Shown here in pieces: positions 35,927 to 46,360 of a stretch of DNA of 64,000 nucleotides; within the stretch, counting starts at the first letter, position 1, and each line of letters begins with the position of its first letter. The DNA is taken from contig OZ253559.1 in assembly GCA_965262785.1 (NCBI GenBank), positions 682,001 through 746,000 on the forward strand, written 5' to 3'. This stretch comes from G965218495 sp965262785 (GTDB lineage: Bacteria > Bacteroidota > Rhodothermia > Rhodothermales > Bin80). The position numbers and the translations under genes were made by a program. Below the pieces are notes generated by a model that did not search any database, had not been told where the DNA came from, and worked only from the letters and a program-made list of their open reading frames with translations.

Positions 35927-38900
35927 GCTTCCCCCGCACGGGCGGGGATGGACCTCCCACGGACCTAAGGACGTTCCGCGTCATGGGGCTTCCCCCGCAC
36001 GGGCGGGGATGGACCCGAGATTTACTCTTTGATCAGTAAGAGACGGAAGCTTCCCCCGCACGGGCGGGGATGGACCCATGTACGAACCCAAAACCAAGCG
36101 TTCGATGTAGCTTCCCCCGCACGGGCGGGGATGGACCGATATTGGAACCGGTTCCCCCGCGTTCCGATAAGCTTCCCCCGCACGGGCGGGGATGGACCTA
36201 ATAAGACGCGTTACCGCGTGAAAGACATCTTGCTTCCCCCGCACGGGCGGGGATGGACCCCCCATTTGGTGTATGTCAATCCGCATGTTGGAGCTTCCCC
36301 CGCACGGGCGGGGATGGACCTGGAGTGGGTTCCTTGCGTGATAATAGCCATTAGCTTCCCCCGCACGGGCGGGGATGGACCTCTCTGTAGTTATCCGTTG
36401 GACCCGATCCATTAGCTTCCCCCGCACGGGCGGGAATGGACCTCTAAGGGGTCGCCCGACCCTGTGTACACCGGAGCTTCCCCCGCACGGGCGGGGATGG
36501 ACCTGTGACTGAGTTGGCCGAAGCGTTGACGAATGCGCTTCCCCCGCACGGGCGGGGATGGACCGGTGCAAGCGTTGGGGACACGGTTCTTTTGGACGCT
36601 TCCCCCGCACGGGCGGGGATGGACCGAAGAGGAACGTCCACGGCGCAAACGCAGTCGGGCTTCCCCCGCACGGGCGGGGATGGACCCCACAAACTCACTG
36701 ATACAGCAGGGTTATCTGGGCTTCCCCCGCACGGGCGGGGATGGACCTTGGGCATAATCACTTTGACTTCATCAACGTCTGCTTCCCCCGCACGGGCGGG
36801 GATGGACCTGTTCCTTCGCCTGTCGTTCCCATTCAGGAACGGCTTCCCCCGCACGGGCGGGGATGGACCGTTTCGGTATTTCGGGTTCCGGTGTCTCATC
36901 TTGCTTCCCCCGCACGGGCGGGGATGGACCCACTGTAGGGGCATGCATATTCCCGCTGGTAGCGCTTCCCCCGCACGGGCGGGGATGGACCTCCCCGTTG
37001 ACCCTCGTTCGTTCGCGCAATTCCGCTTCCCCCGCACGGGCGGGGATGGACCTGTTAGAACCAGTATCGCCATTGCGACCCGTTGGCTTCCCCCGCACGG
37101 GCGGGGATGGACCCTAACAGGGGTTTTGGGTATGCGTCAGCTTGGAGCTTCCCCCGCACGGGCGGGGATGGACCCTTGCGCCGGAAGTACTCAACACCAA
37201 CCCAATAGCTTCCCCCGCACGGGCGGGGATGGACCCCGATTCGTCCCCCTGTCTTCACGGTCGAAGTAGCTTCCCCCGCACGGGCGGGGATGGACCGTTT
37301 TGTGGGATGCCTACACAACGACCCGCGAGGCTTCCCCCGCACGGGCGGGGATGGACCGGCATCAAACTGCTGGCGAGGGCCTTGCTTACTGCTTCCCCCG
37401 CACGGGCGGGGATGGACCTATGTCCAAGTGGGCCCCGCTTGAGGAAGGCCGGCTTCCCCCGCACGGGCGGGGATGGACCCATGCCGTTTGGCTTCCGCTC
37501 CTGTTCCTGTTCGCTTCCCCCGCACGGGCGGGGATGGACCGGTAGAGACCAAGATCAACTCCAAGGGCCGCAAGCTTCCCCCGCACGGGCGGGGATGGAC
37601 CGTCTGGAGGCGGCTTTGTTGCTGGTAGATGGAGGCTTCCCCCGCACGGGCGGGGATGGACCCGTCTTGCTATGGCGCCGGGCGATTGGGCGGACGCTTC
37701 CCCCGCACGGGCGGGGATGGACCGTATGGCCGAGCTTTAGGAGACTTCGAGCGTGAGCTTCCCCCGCACGGGCGGGGATGGACCTTTCACCTGGCTGTTA
37801 CGGAACTCCTGATCACCGCTTCCCCCGCACGGGCGGGGATGGACCTTGTTATGGGCTCTGTATACGCCAAGGCCGGGGGCTTCCCCCGCACGGGCGGGGA
37901 TGGACCTACGTCCGCTGCATAAAGGACTTGCTGGCAAGGGCTTCCCCCGCACGGGCGGGGATGGACCCGGTGACGAGTTTATTCTAGCGCTTGGCACCGG
38001 GCTTCCCCCGCACGGGCGGGGATGGACCTCCTGGCCAGACTTGGAACGCTATATCGCGTCAGCTTCCCCCGCACGGGCGGGGATGGACCGGAAGAACAGG
38101 CCGCCCAGGTGCAGGCCGAGTCGCTTCCCCCGCACGGGCGGGGATGGACCTGACACTCCTACAGCCACCCCTAAGCGGTCCTGGCTTCCCCCGCACGGGC
38201 GGGGATGGACCCGACTGGATAGGATACGTGGAAGGCGTGTTCGTGCTTCCCCCGCACGGGCGGGGATGGACCCACCTATTGGGTTTTCGGCATTACGGTT
38301 GTACAGCTTCCCCCGCACGGGCGGGGATGGACCGACTTGGCCCGTGAGACCGGCGCCCGATTAGGAGCTTCCCCCGCACGGGCGGGGATGGACCGCTGTA
38401 GAATCATGGGCATCCTGAAAAAGATTGGCTTCCCCCGCACGGGCGGGGATGGACCCTCCGAATACCTATTCCAAGCCCGGGCGATCCGGCTTCCCCCGCA
38501 CGGGCGGGGATGGACCTGGGGACTTAATAGGAGAGTTTGGGACCTTATTGCTTCCCCCGCACGGGCGGGGATGGACCCAGCTAGGCAACGCCGGATTCCA
38601 TTCGCCCTCGGCTTCCCCCGCACGGGCGGGGATGGACCGTCATCATATTGTCCGAATGTGCGCCCGTGGGCGCTTCCCCCGCACGGGCGGGGATGGACCT
38701 GTGATGATGAACAGAACCGCATTGACGCTCCAGCTTCCCCCGCACGGGCGGGGATGGACCGTCCCAGTGCACACCCTCCTGGCATTCGCGGCCGCTTCCC
38801 CCGCACGGGCGGGGATGGACCTTAACGGGGTCAATTATTTGACATACGTAACGCGCTTCCCCCGCACGGGCGGGGATGGACCGAATCCGTTAAAGAGCCC

Positions 38901-41900
38901 CAGCGTGATAAACGTGCTTCCCCCGCACGGGCGGGGATGGACCATCCCAAGGACCGCCACCAGTCCGTATATCGTAGCTTCCCCCGCACGGGCGGGGATG
39001 GACCGGTTACCGGGGTGCACTTCAACGGCACCGTGAAGCTTCCCCCGCACGGGCGGGGATGGACCGCAGCTGCAGTGGCAGACCGACGGCCTGCACGCGC
39101 TTCCCCCGCACGGGCGGGGATGGACCCCATCGCGCGGTGCCGCTGCTGCGTGTACTCCGGCTTCCCCCGCACGGGCGGGGATGGACCCGAGGAACAGAAA
39201 ACCGACGCACCTATGTCAACGCTTCCCCCGCACGGGCGGGGATGGACCGTACCATCCGGAACAACTCGCTAGCAAGGGCGCGCTTCCCCCGCACGGGCGG
39301 GGATGGACCGTAGACTGGAACGCCATGACGGAGATATTGCAGGCTTCCCCCGCACGGGCGGGGATGGACCTGACCAGCCTAAAAGGTGATAATGACCTTC
39401 TTTGCTTCCCCCGCACGGGCGGGGATGGACCCGTCCGTGTTGCGCATGGTGCAAAAGGGATTCCGCTTCCCCCGCACGGGCGGGGATGGACCGCATCGAC
39501 GGAGCTACATCTCCGGGTGGTCAAAGCTTCCCCCGCACGGGCGGGGATGGACCCGCGTGAGGTTCGCGATATCCCACTTGGAGGTGGCTTCCCCCGCACG
39601 GGCGGGGATGGACCCGTAGTCGGCCACGTGTGCTATCTTGGTACATGGCTTCCCCCGCACGGGCGGGGATGGACCGGTGGACGGGAAGCTGAGCGGGCAG
39701 GTGGTAGTGCTTCCCCCGCACGGGCGGGGATGGACCGTTCGAGTTTCTGCCGGAGGACGAACGCGCTGCGCTTCCCCCGCACGGGCGGGGATGGACCGCG
39801 TTGCGAAACGAGTTGAGAGCGGCTAGGAATGCTTCCCCCGCACGGGCGGGGATGGACCACCCTGCGACGGAACCACGAACGACGGGCAGGGGCTTCCCCC
39901 GCACGGGCGGGGATGGACCCGGATGTCGATACCGGCTTCCTGAAGCGCTCTCGCTTCCCCCGCACGGGCGGGGATGGACCTTTCGTGTCGAACGCCTTAG
40001 GCTCGTTGGCGCGGCTTCCCCCGCACGGGCGGGGATGGACCTAGATGAGGATACCACCCCGATTGCACAAACGCGCTTCCCCCGCACGGGCGGGGATGGA
40101 CCGCGGAGTGGATGGAGTACACGCTGCGGATCTTCGCTTCCCCCGCACGGGCGGGGATGGACCGCGGAGTGGATGGAGTACACGCTGCGGATCTTCGCTT
40201 CCCCCGCACGGGCGGGGATGGACCTTATTACACTACGTTTATAGCGCAGCCTGCTGAGCTTCCCCCGCACGGGCGGGGATGGACCGCCGTGGTCGTCACG
40301 GGCCTGTCGGAAGCCACGGCTTCCCCCGCACGGGCGGGGATGGACCGCCGTGGTCGTCACGGGCCTGTCGGAAGCCACGGCTTCCCCCGCACGGGCGGGG
40401 ATGGACCGCCGTGGTCGTCACGGGCCTGTCGGAAGCCACGGCTTCCCCCGCACGGGCGGGGATGGACCGGACTATGCAGGTATCGTTCTTCGTGCCCGGC
40501 TGCTTCCCCCGCACGGGCGGGGATGGACCTCCGCATCGGTGAAGTCCGGGTCACGCGTGAACGCGCCGGCGCTTCCCCCGCACGGGCGGGGATGGACCCA
40601 CCGAGACGTGGGCGCGCCGGCTGGCGCGACGGCTTCCCCCGCACGGGCGGGGATGGACCGGCAGTAGCAGACGCCACGACCATCGACTGGCAGCTTCCCC
40701 CGCACGGGCGGGGATGGACCCGTGGACGCGACCCCCCGGCCCGTCCTCTACCTGCTTCCCCCGCACGGGCGGGGATGGACCGACAGACGTACCTTGTCCG
40801 TATGTGGTTTATCAGGCTTCCCCCGCACGGGCGGGGATGGACCTCAGCTCCGCCTTCGCCTCGGCCGCCATCTCGCGCTTCCCCCGCACGGGCGGGGATG
40901 GACCGGTTATGAAGATCCCGGGTGGCGTCCACGTCAGGCTTCCCCCGCACGGGCGGGGATGGACCTCTTCGGGTTCTAGTTCAGATGCCACAGTAACCGC
41001 TTCCCCCGCACGGGCGGGGATGGACCCGGTTACTCTCGTAGTGGTCATGGGCACTGCAAGCTTCCCCCGCACGGGCGGGGATGGACCGGAAGGAAGGAAC
41101 CGAAATCCCAATACCACGCCGCTTCCCCCGCACGGGCGGGGATGGACCCGGTAACCGGCAATGCCAGCGCGGCCACGACCGGCTTCCCCCGCACGGGCGG
41201 GGATGGACCTCCTTCGGCGGAAACCATTCAACGTTAGGATGCGCTTCCCCCGCACGGGCGGGGATGGACCGAATCACACGGAGCAGGTCAAACGGGGCAA
41301 CTAGCTTCCCCCGCACGGGCGGGGATGGACCGCTGGACACGGTGCTGGAGTTGTTGCGGGCTATGCTTCCCCCGTACGGGCGGGGATGGACCTTTTCTGT
41401 TCCGGCCAAACTACACGCACTACGGGCTTCCCCCGCACGGGCGGGGATGGACCGGAGCTGCAGTGGCAGACCGACGGCCTGCACGCGCTTCCCCCGCACG
41501 GGCGGGGATGGACCCGTGTCCCCACGGCCGCGATCGTATCGACTACCGCTTCCCCCGCACGGGCGGGGATGGACCCGAGATAGCCGCGCTTGCCTCCGTA
41601 CTTGTTAGGCTTCCCCCGCACGGGCGGGGATGGACCTCTTGGTAATGGCCACTGCATCTCGGAGGCATAGCTTCCCCCGCACGGGCGGGGATGGACCTCG
41701 CACTGGCTAGAGCCGCAAGCGTTTCCGTCCGCTTCCCCCGCACGGGCGGGGATGGACCTCCAGTTCTACCCGCCACACATGATGGACGACCGCTTCCCCC
41801 GCACGGGCGGGGATGGACCATGGTGCCTGTTTCTGAACCCCGACATCCCGCAGCTTCCCCCGCACGGGCGGGGATGGACCCTAACTACCTGCAAAACAGG

Positions 41901-42856
41901 TTCGTGACCAAGGGCTTCCCCCGCACGGGCGGGGATGGACCCGGACGTGCCCCAGCCGAATCCAATCCGCTCGAGCTTCCCCCGCACGGGCGGGGATGGA
42001 CCCAGGTATACGGCGACAAGCCGGACAGCCTGGACGCTTCCCCCGCACGGGCGGGGATGGACCGTCACCGCACAAGCAGGTATCACATTGGATAGCGCTT
42101 CCCCCGCACGGGCGGGGATGGACCCATTGTCAGAAACATGCCCACAACCCCAAGGCAGCTTCCCCCGCACGGGCGGGGATGGACCCTTAGGAGCACAGAC
42201 GCAGTACAGCGTCCACCAGCTTCCCCCGCACGGGCGGGGATGGACCGCCAAGGATCCACGGAGCGGACAGCCAGCAGGCGCTTCCCCCGCACGGGCGGGG
42301 ATGGACCGGTCATAACGGGTAGGGTTTTTGCGCTTAAAGGGCTTCCCCCGCACGGGCGGGGATGGACCTGGGACGCTGACCACTATCGATGAGTCTCCAA
42401 AGCTTCCCCCGCACGGGCGGGGATGGACCGCATTTGCCGTGTTTGAATCTGTGGCCGCAGCAGCTTCCCCCGCACGGGCGGGGATGGACCCGAGGGAGCG
42501 GAGCGACTGGCCAGTAGCACGCTGCTTCCCCCGCACGGGCGGGGATGGACCGGGATACGGCATCCCGATGCAGAAGCTGTTCGAGCTTCCCCCGCACGGG
42601 CGGGGATGGACCTCCTGGCGTTCGGTTCCGACAGTGAATACGGACGCTTCCCCCGCACGGGCGGGGATGGACCCTCAAGTTGGATGAAATCGTAGCTGGC
42701 GCGACGGCTTCCCCCGCACGGGCGGGGATGGACCCTGATCACGTGCTAGGCTTTAGCACTACCTAACGCTTCCCCCGCACGGGCGGGGATGGACCGTGAA
42801 CGACCTGCGAGACCCCGCGTTCGGGCAGGCTTCCCCCGCACGGGCGGGGATGGACC

Positions 42857-42934
42857 GAGATCCTGCACGTTCCCCCGCACGGGCGGGGATGGACCGAGAT
42901 CCTGCACGTTCCCCCGCACGGGCGGGGATGGACC
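42857..42934 (+). repeat. Tandem 39-bp truncated CRISPR units with 12-nt spacers
   Basis: Two identical 39-bp units each consist of GAGATCCTGCAC plus a 27-bp repeat that begins GTTCCCCC, one C shorter than the normal GCTTCCCCC. The normal unit is 61 bp. The 5' part of a spacer has apparently been joined to a repeat by deletion and then duplicated. The crRNA guide would be only 12 nt. Confidence 0.9.
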
Positions 42935-43028
42935 TCCGTCACTATCGCGGGCAATAGGCTATCCGGCGCTTCCCCCGCACGGGCGGGGATGGACCCTAAG
43001 GAGCCTGAAACACGAAGGACTCCAGGGC

Positions 43029-43394
43029 GCTTCCCCCGCACGGGCGGGGATGGACCCCGATCAGCTGTTCTACGGGTATGGCTGCGTCCGCTTCCCCCGC
43101 ACGGGCGGGGATGGACCGTAGGTGCACACGCCAAGGGTATCAATTCGCAAGCTTCCCCCGCACGGGCGGGGATGGACCTCCGTCCGGGGCTTGGTGCAGT
43201 CGCTCCTAACGGCTTCCCCCGCACGGGCGGGGATGGACCCCGATCAGCTGTTCTACGGGTATGGCTGCGTCCGCTTCCCCCGCACGGGCGGGGATGGACC
43301 GTAGGTGCACACGCCAAGGGTATCAATTCGCAAGCTTCCCCCGCACGGGCGGGGATGGACCTCCGTCCGGGGCTTGGTGCAGTCGCTCCTAACG
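43029..43394 (+). repeat. Tandem duplication of a three-unit CRISPR block
   Basis: The 183-bp block 43029-43211 (three repeats, three spacers) is followed directly by an identical copy at 43212-43394. The spacers begin CCGATCAGCTGTTC, GTAGGTGCACACGCC and TCCGTCCGGGGCTTGG. This is homologous recombination between repeats rather than new acquisition. Confidence 0.92.
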
Positions 43395-43673
43395 GCTTCC
43401 CCCGCACGGGCGGGGATGGACCGACCACCAAGCATGTGGCGGTGGTGGTGTGGAGGCTTCCCCCGCACGGGCGGGGATGGACCCAAGTGGGAGGCTGGCA
43501 ACCGCCGCCTGGACGAGCTTCCCCCGCACGGGCGGGGATGGACCCCTGGAAGGCTACGGCCCGCTGTGGGGCTACCGACTTCCCCCGCACGGGCGGGGAT
43601 GGACCTCCGGCGACACCAGCTTCACCGAGGAGCCGGACGCTTCCCCCGCACGGGCGGGGATGGACCCAGGTCC

Positions 43674-43679
43674 CCCAGG
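43674..43679 (+). repeat. Left target-site duplication of the IS21 element (CCCAGG)
   Basis: CCCAGG occurs here in a spacer and again at 46335-46340 directly after the element. Removing 43680-46340 leaves a spacer of exactly 33 nt before the repeat at 46361, which fixes the insertion site. Confidence 0.85.
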
Positions 43680-43686
43680 TGCATAT

Positions 43687-43778
43687 TCTGATTGAAAGTG
43701 CCACCCCAGTCTGATTGAAGGTGCCACCCCAGTCTGATTGAAGGTGCCACCCTAATCTGATTGAAAGTGCCACCCCTG
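43687..43778 (+). repeat. Four 23-bp direct repeats at the IS21 left end
   Basis: Copies start at 43687, 43710, 43733 and 43756, each TCTGATTGAARGTGCCACCC plus three bases. Two inverted, diverged copies are at 46285-46305 and 46308-46327. IS21 family members have multiple terminal transposase-binding repeats; four copies with an exact 23-bp pitch (about two helical turns) suggest an array of IstA sites. Confidence 0.85.
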
Positions 43779-43893
43779 GCGGCCGGATTTTGCCGGGGTG
43801 TGTTCTATCGAATCAGGGCGTCTTGTGGGGCGCTGGAGCTTTGCCAAGCCTGAGGGCTTTCGTTGTGCTTTTCCACCAAACGAGCGCACAACG

Positions 43894-45459
43894 ATGCCCC
43901 AAGCACGAACCTCCATGCGACAAATCCGAGACGTACTTCGCTACTATCACCGGGAAGGCTACAGCAAGCGCCTGATCGGAGACTCGTTGCATCTTGCCCG
44001 AGCCACGGTGCGCAAATACCTCTGCCGTGCAGAGGTGTTGGGACTGCGTTGGCCGCTGCCGGACGGGCTCACCGACGATGTGTTGGAAGCGATGTTCTTT
44101 CCGGAGTCCCGGTCCGCGGCCAAGGCCCGGTACCAGCCGGACTGGGAGGCGGTTAACAAGCAAATGTCCAGGAAGCATGTCACTTTACGAATGGTGTGGG
44201 AGTCGTACCATGCCGCCTTCCCGGACGGCTACAGCTACAGCCACTTCTGCGCACTCTACAAGACGTGGAGCGCGTCTCAGGAGGTGGTCATGCGCCTGGA
44301 GCACAAGGCGGGCGACAAGCTGTTTGTGGACTTTGCCGGCACCACCGTAAACCTCATTCATCCGGTCACGGGCAAGGCTACCAAGGCCCAGATCTTCGTA
44401 GCCACGCTGGGCTGCTCCAACTTCACGTATGCGGAAGCCGTCCCGGATCAATCGCTGTGCAGCTGGATCACGGCGCACGCGCGCGCCTTATCGTACTTCG
44501 GCGCTGTGCCGAAGGCGATCGTCTGTGACAATTTGAAGGCTGCCGTCAAGAAGGCGCACCGCTACGATCCAGAGCTCAATCCAACCTACCAGGACTTCGC
44601 TACCTACTACGACACCAGCATTTTGCCCGCCCGCGTTCGAAAACCTCGGGACAAGGCCCCAGCGGAACAAGCCGTGAAGCTGGTCGGGGGGTGGATTCTG
44701 GCGAAGCTCCACGATCGCCGGTTCTTCAGCATTGCGGAGCTCAATAAAGCGATTGCCCCGCTACTGGAAGAGCTTAACGACAAGCCCTTCCAGAAAAAGT
44801 CCGGCTCACGACGCAGTCATTTTGTGGAGCGCGACTTGCCCGCCATGCGTGCACTGCCAGCCGTGCCGTTCACCTACAGGGACTGGAAGAAGCTGACCGT
44901 CCATATCGATTACCACATACAGCTGGACCACGCCTACTACAGCGTCCCCTACCGCTATGCGCGCAAGAAAGTGGATGTCTGCATCACGGAAAACGTGGTG
45001 GAATGCTTCCTGAAGTCAAAGCTCATCGCCGCTCATGCGCGCTTGCGGCAGCGGGGACAGCGCAGCACACATAACGATCACATGCCCAAGGGGCATCGCC
45101 AGTTTATCGATCAGGAATACCACCTGGACCAGACCCGCAAGATTGGACCTGATACCTCGGCGCTGGCCTTTGCAATCCTGGCAAACCGCAAGCGCCCGGA
45201 GCACGGCTACCGCACGATCATGGGGCTTGTACGGCTACAACACACCTATCCGAAGGAGCGCCTGGAAGCGGCCTGTCGCCTTGCACTAAAGCTCGGCACC
45301 TACAACTATCCCAGTGTCGCTGCCCTGCTTAAGAGCGGGCGTGACCTGCGGGAAGCGCCCGCGGCCAATCCCCCAGCCATCCTGCATGAAAACCTTCGCG
45401 GCGGAGATTACTTCGCCGACGGATCACTGTTTGCCAACCCTGAACCTGAAACGCCCTGA
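43894..45459 (+). CDS. istA: IS21-family transposase IstA
   Basis: 521 residues from ATG 43894 (MPQARTSMRQIRDVLRYYHR); an upstream GTG at 43798 is open but not needed. The N-terminal HTH has EGYSKRLIGDSLHLARATVRKYL. The DDE residues are D in KLFVDFAGTTV, D in AIVCDNLKAAV and E in KPRDKAPAEQAVKLV. C-terminal LDHAYYSVPYRY is typical of IstA. It binds the terminal repeats and performs cut and strand transfer. The stop lies 4 bp before istB. Confidence 0.95.
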   Translation: MPQARTSMRQIRDVLRYYHREGYSKRLIGDSLHLARATVRKYLCRAEVLGLRWPLPDGLTDDVLEAMFFPESRSAAKARYQPDWEAVNKQMSRKHVTLRMVWESYHAAFPDGYSYSHFCALYKTWSASQEVVMRLEHKAGDKLFVDFAGTTVNLIHPVTGKATKAQIFVATLGCSNFTYAEAVPDQSLCSWITAHARALSYFGAVPKAIVCDNLKAAVKKAHRYDPELNPTYQDFATYYDTSILPARVRKPRDKAPAEQAVKLVGGWILAKLHDRRFFSIAELNKAIAPLLEELNDKPFQKKSGSRRSHFVERDLPAMRALPAVPFTYRDWKKLTVHIDYHIQLDHAYYSVPYRYARKKVDVCITENVVECFLKSKLIAAHARLRQRGQRSTHNDHMPKGHRQFIDQEYHLDQTRKIGPDTSALAFAILANRKRPEHGYRTIMGLVRLQHTYPKERLEAACRLALKLGTYNYPSVAALLKSGRDLREAPAANPPAILHENLRGGDYFADGSLFANPEPETP

Positions 45460-45463
45460 GCCT

Positions 45464-46216
45464 ATGCTACACCATCCCATTATTGACAAACTCGAACAAC
45501 TTCGCTTCTACGGCATGGCCAACGCGCTGCGTGACCAGTTGGCACAGCCCGAAAGCGACCGGCTGAGCTTCATGGAGCGCATAGGCCTCATGGTCGATCG
45601 GGAAGCCAGTGCCCGCGCAAACAGAGCCCTGAAGCTTCGATTGCGGCGCGCGCACTTGCACCAGGCGGCCTGCATCGAAGATTTGGACTTTTGCGCGCCG
45701 CGCGGGCTGGATCAAAGGCTGATGCTCGATCTGGCCAGTTGCGACTGGATCCGCCACCATCTCAATGTGATCATTACCGGCCCCACCGGTGCGGGCAAGA
45801 GCTTCATTGCCTGTGCCCTCGCCCACAAGGCATGCCTGGAAGGCTTCAAGGCCCGCTACCACCGCCTGCCGCGCCTGCTCGAAGAACTCGCGCTCGCCCG
45901 CGCGAGCGGCCGCTATCTGCAAGTCCTGCACACGCTGTCCCGGCTGGATGTGCTCGTGCTCGATGATTGGGGCCTGCAAAGTGTGACGAGCGCGCAGCAG
46001 GAATGCCTCTTTCAGATTCTCGATGACCGGATCCAGAAACGCTCCACGATCGCTACCGGTCAAATGCCGGTCGAACACTGGCACGAGACCATGCCTAACC
46101 CCACGCTCGCGGACGCCATCCTCGACCGGCTCGTACAACCCGCCTACCGCATCAAACTCAAAGGCGAATCGATGCGAAAACGACTGCTGAAAACGCCAGC
46201 CCACACGCATCAATAA
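45464..46216 (+). CDS. istB: IS21-family helper ATPase IstB
   Basis: 250 residues from ATG 45464 (MLHHPIIDKLEQLRFYGMA). AAA+ motifs: Walker A ITGPTGAGKSFIACAL, Walker B LDVLVLDDWGLQ, sensor STIATGQMPVEHWHE, and the arginine region ILDRLVQPAYRIKLKGESMRKR. IstB is the DnaC-like ATPase that selects target DNA and activates IstA. Length matches the family. A longer in-frame start at 45314 would overlap istA by about 150 bp and is rejected. Confidence 0.95.
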   Translation: MLHHPIIDKLEQLRFYGMANALRDQLAQPESDRLSFMERIGLMVDREASARANRALKLRLRRAHLHQAACIEDLDFCAPRGLDQRLMLDLASCDWIRHHLNVIITGPTGAGKSFIACALAHKACLEGFKARYHRLPRLLEELALARASGRYLQVLHTLSRLDVLVLDDWGLQSVTSAQQECLFQILDDRIQKRSTIATGQMPVEHWHETMPNPTLADAILDRLVQPAYRIKLKGESMRKRLLKTPAHTHQ

Positions 46217-46334
46217 AATCCGTAAACTCGTTCAATTCAACCTCCGAAAACATGCATCTAACCCAGCGCGTCCACATGGCTGCAGGGTGGTAACTTTAAA
46301 TCAGATTACCCTGGCACTTTCGTCAGAATACACA

Positions 46335-46340
46335 CCCAGG
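46335..46340 (+). repeat. Right target-site duplication of the IS21 element (CCCAGG)
   Basis: Second copy of the duplication at 43674-43679. After it come the remaining 20 nt of the split spacer, then the repeat at 46361. Confidence 0.85.
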
Positions 46341-46360
46341 AACGCAATCCGGTAGCCCTG

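Larger units (their letters stand above)
35927..43666 (+). CRISPR. Type I-E CRISPR array, leader-proximal segment (128 repeats)
   Basis: I located 128 copies of a 28-bp unit that starts GCTTCCCCCGCACGG and ends GGGGATGGACC, with a 6-bp stem CCCCGC/GCGGGG around ACGG. The first is at 35927, the last at 43639. The period is 61 bp (33-nt spacers) except: one 41-nt spacer (40530-40570), one 34-nt (40782-40815), and two 12-nt spacers at 42857-42868 and 42896-42907. Single-base repeat variants occur at 36415, 41365 and 43578. Several spacers are duplicated (40103/40164; three copies from 40286; a three-unit block at 43029-43394). The cut and 8-nt handle rule of type I-E would give the handle AUGGACC plus the next base, so the true repeat is probably 29 nt with a variable last base and the spacers 32 nt. 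Confidence 0.98.
43680..46334 (+). mobile_element. IS21-family insertion sequence inside a CRISPR spacer
   Basis: 2655 bp carrying istA and istB. The ends are TGCATATTCTGA on the left and, on the other strand, TGTGTATTCTGACG on the right, giving the 5'-TG...CA-3' termini of the family. It is flanked by the 6-bp duplication CCCAGG, within the 4-8 bp known for IS21. The left end carries four 23-bp direct repeats and the right end two inverted relatives, as expected for IstA binding sites. Both genes are intact, so it may be active. It has split the array but the downstream repeats stay on the same strand. Confidence 0.9.

Noticed and set aside
35981..43773. Dozens of long open frames with proline-, glycine- and arginine-rich repeats (for example GSIPARAGEA, FPRTGGDGP, LPPHGRGWT).
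   Set aside because: They are translations of the CRISPR repeat in different frames, with the spacers supplying variable residues. No gene.
43689..46324. IS21 ends placed directly at TGATTG and GTCA.
   Set aside because: With these ends no target duplication exists and the split spacer would be 58 nt. Moving the ends outward to TGCATATT and ACACA gives a 6-bp duplication and a 33-nt spacer.
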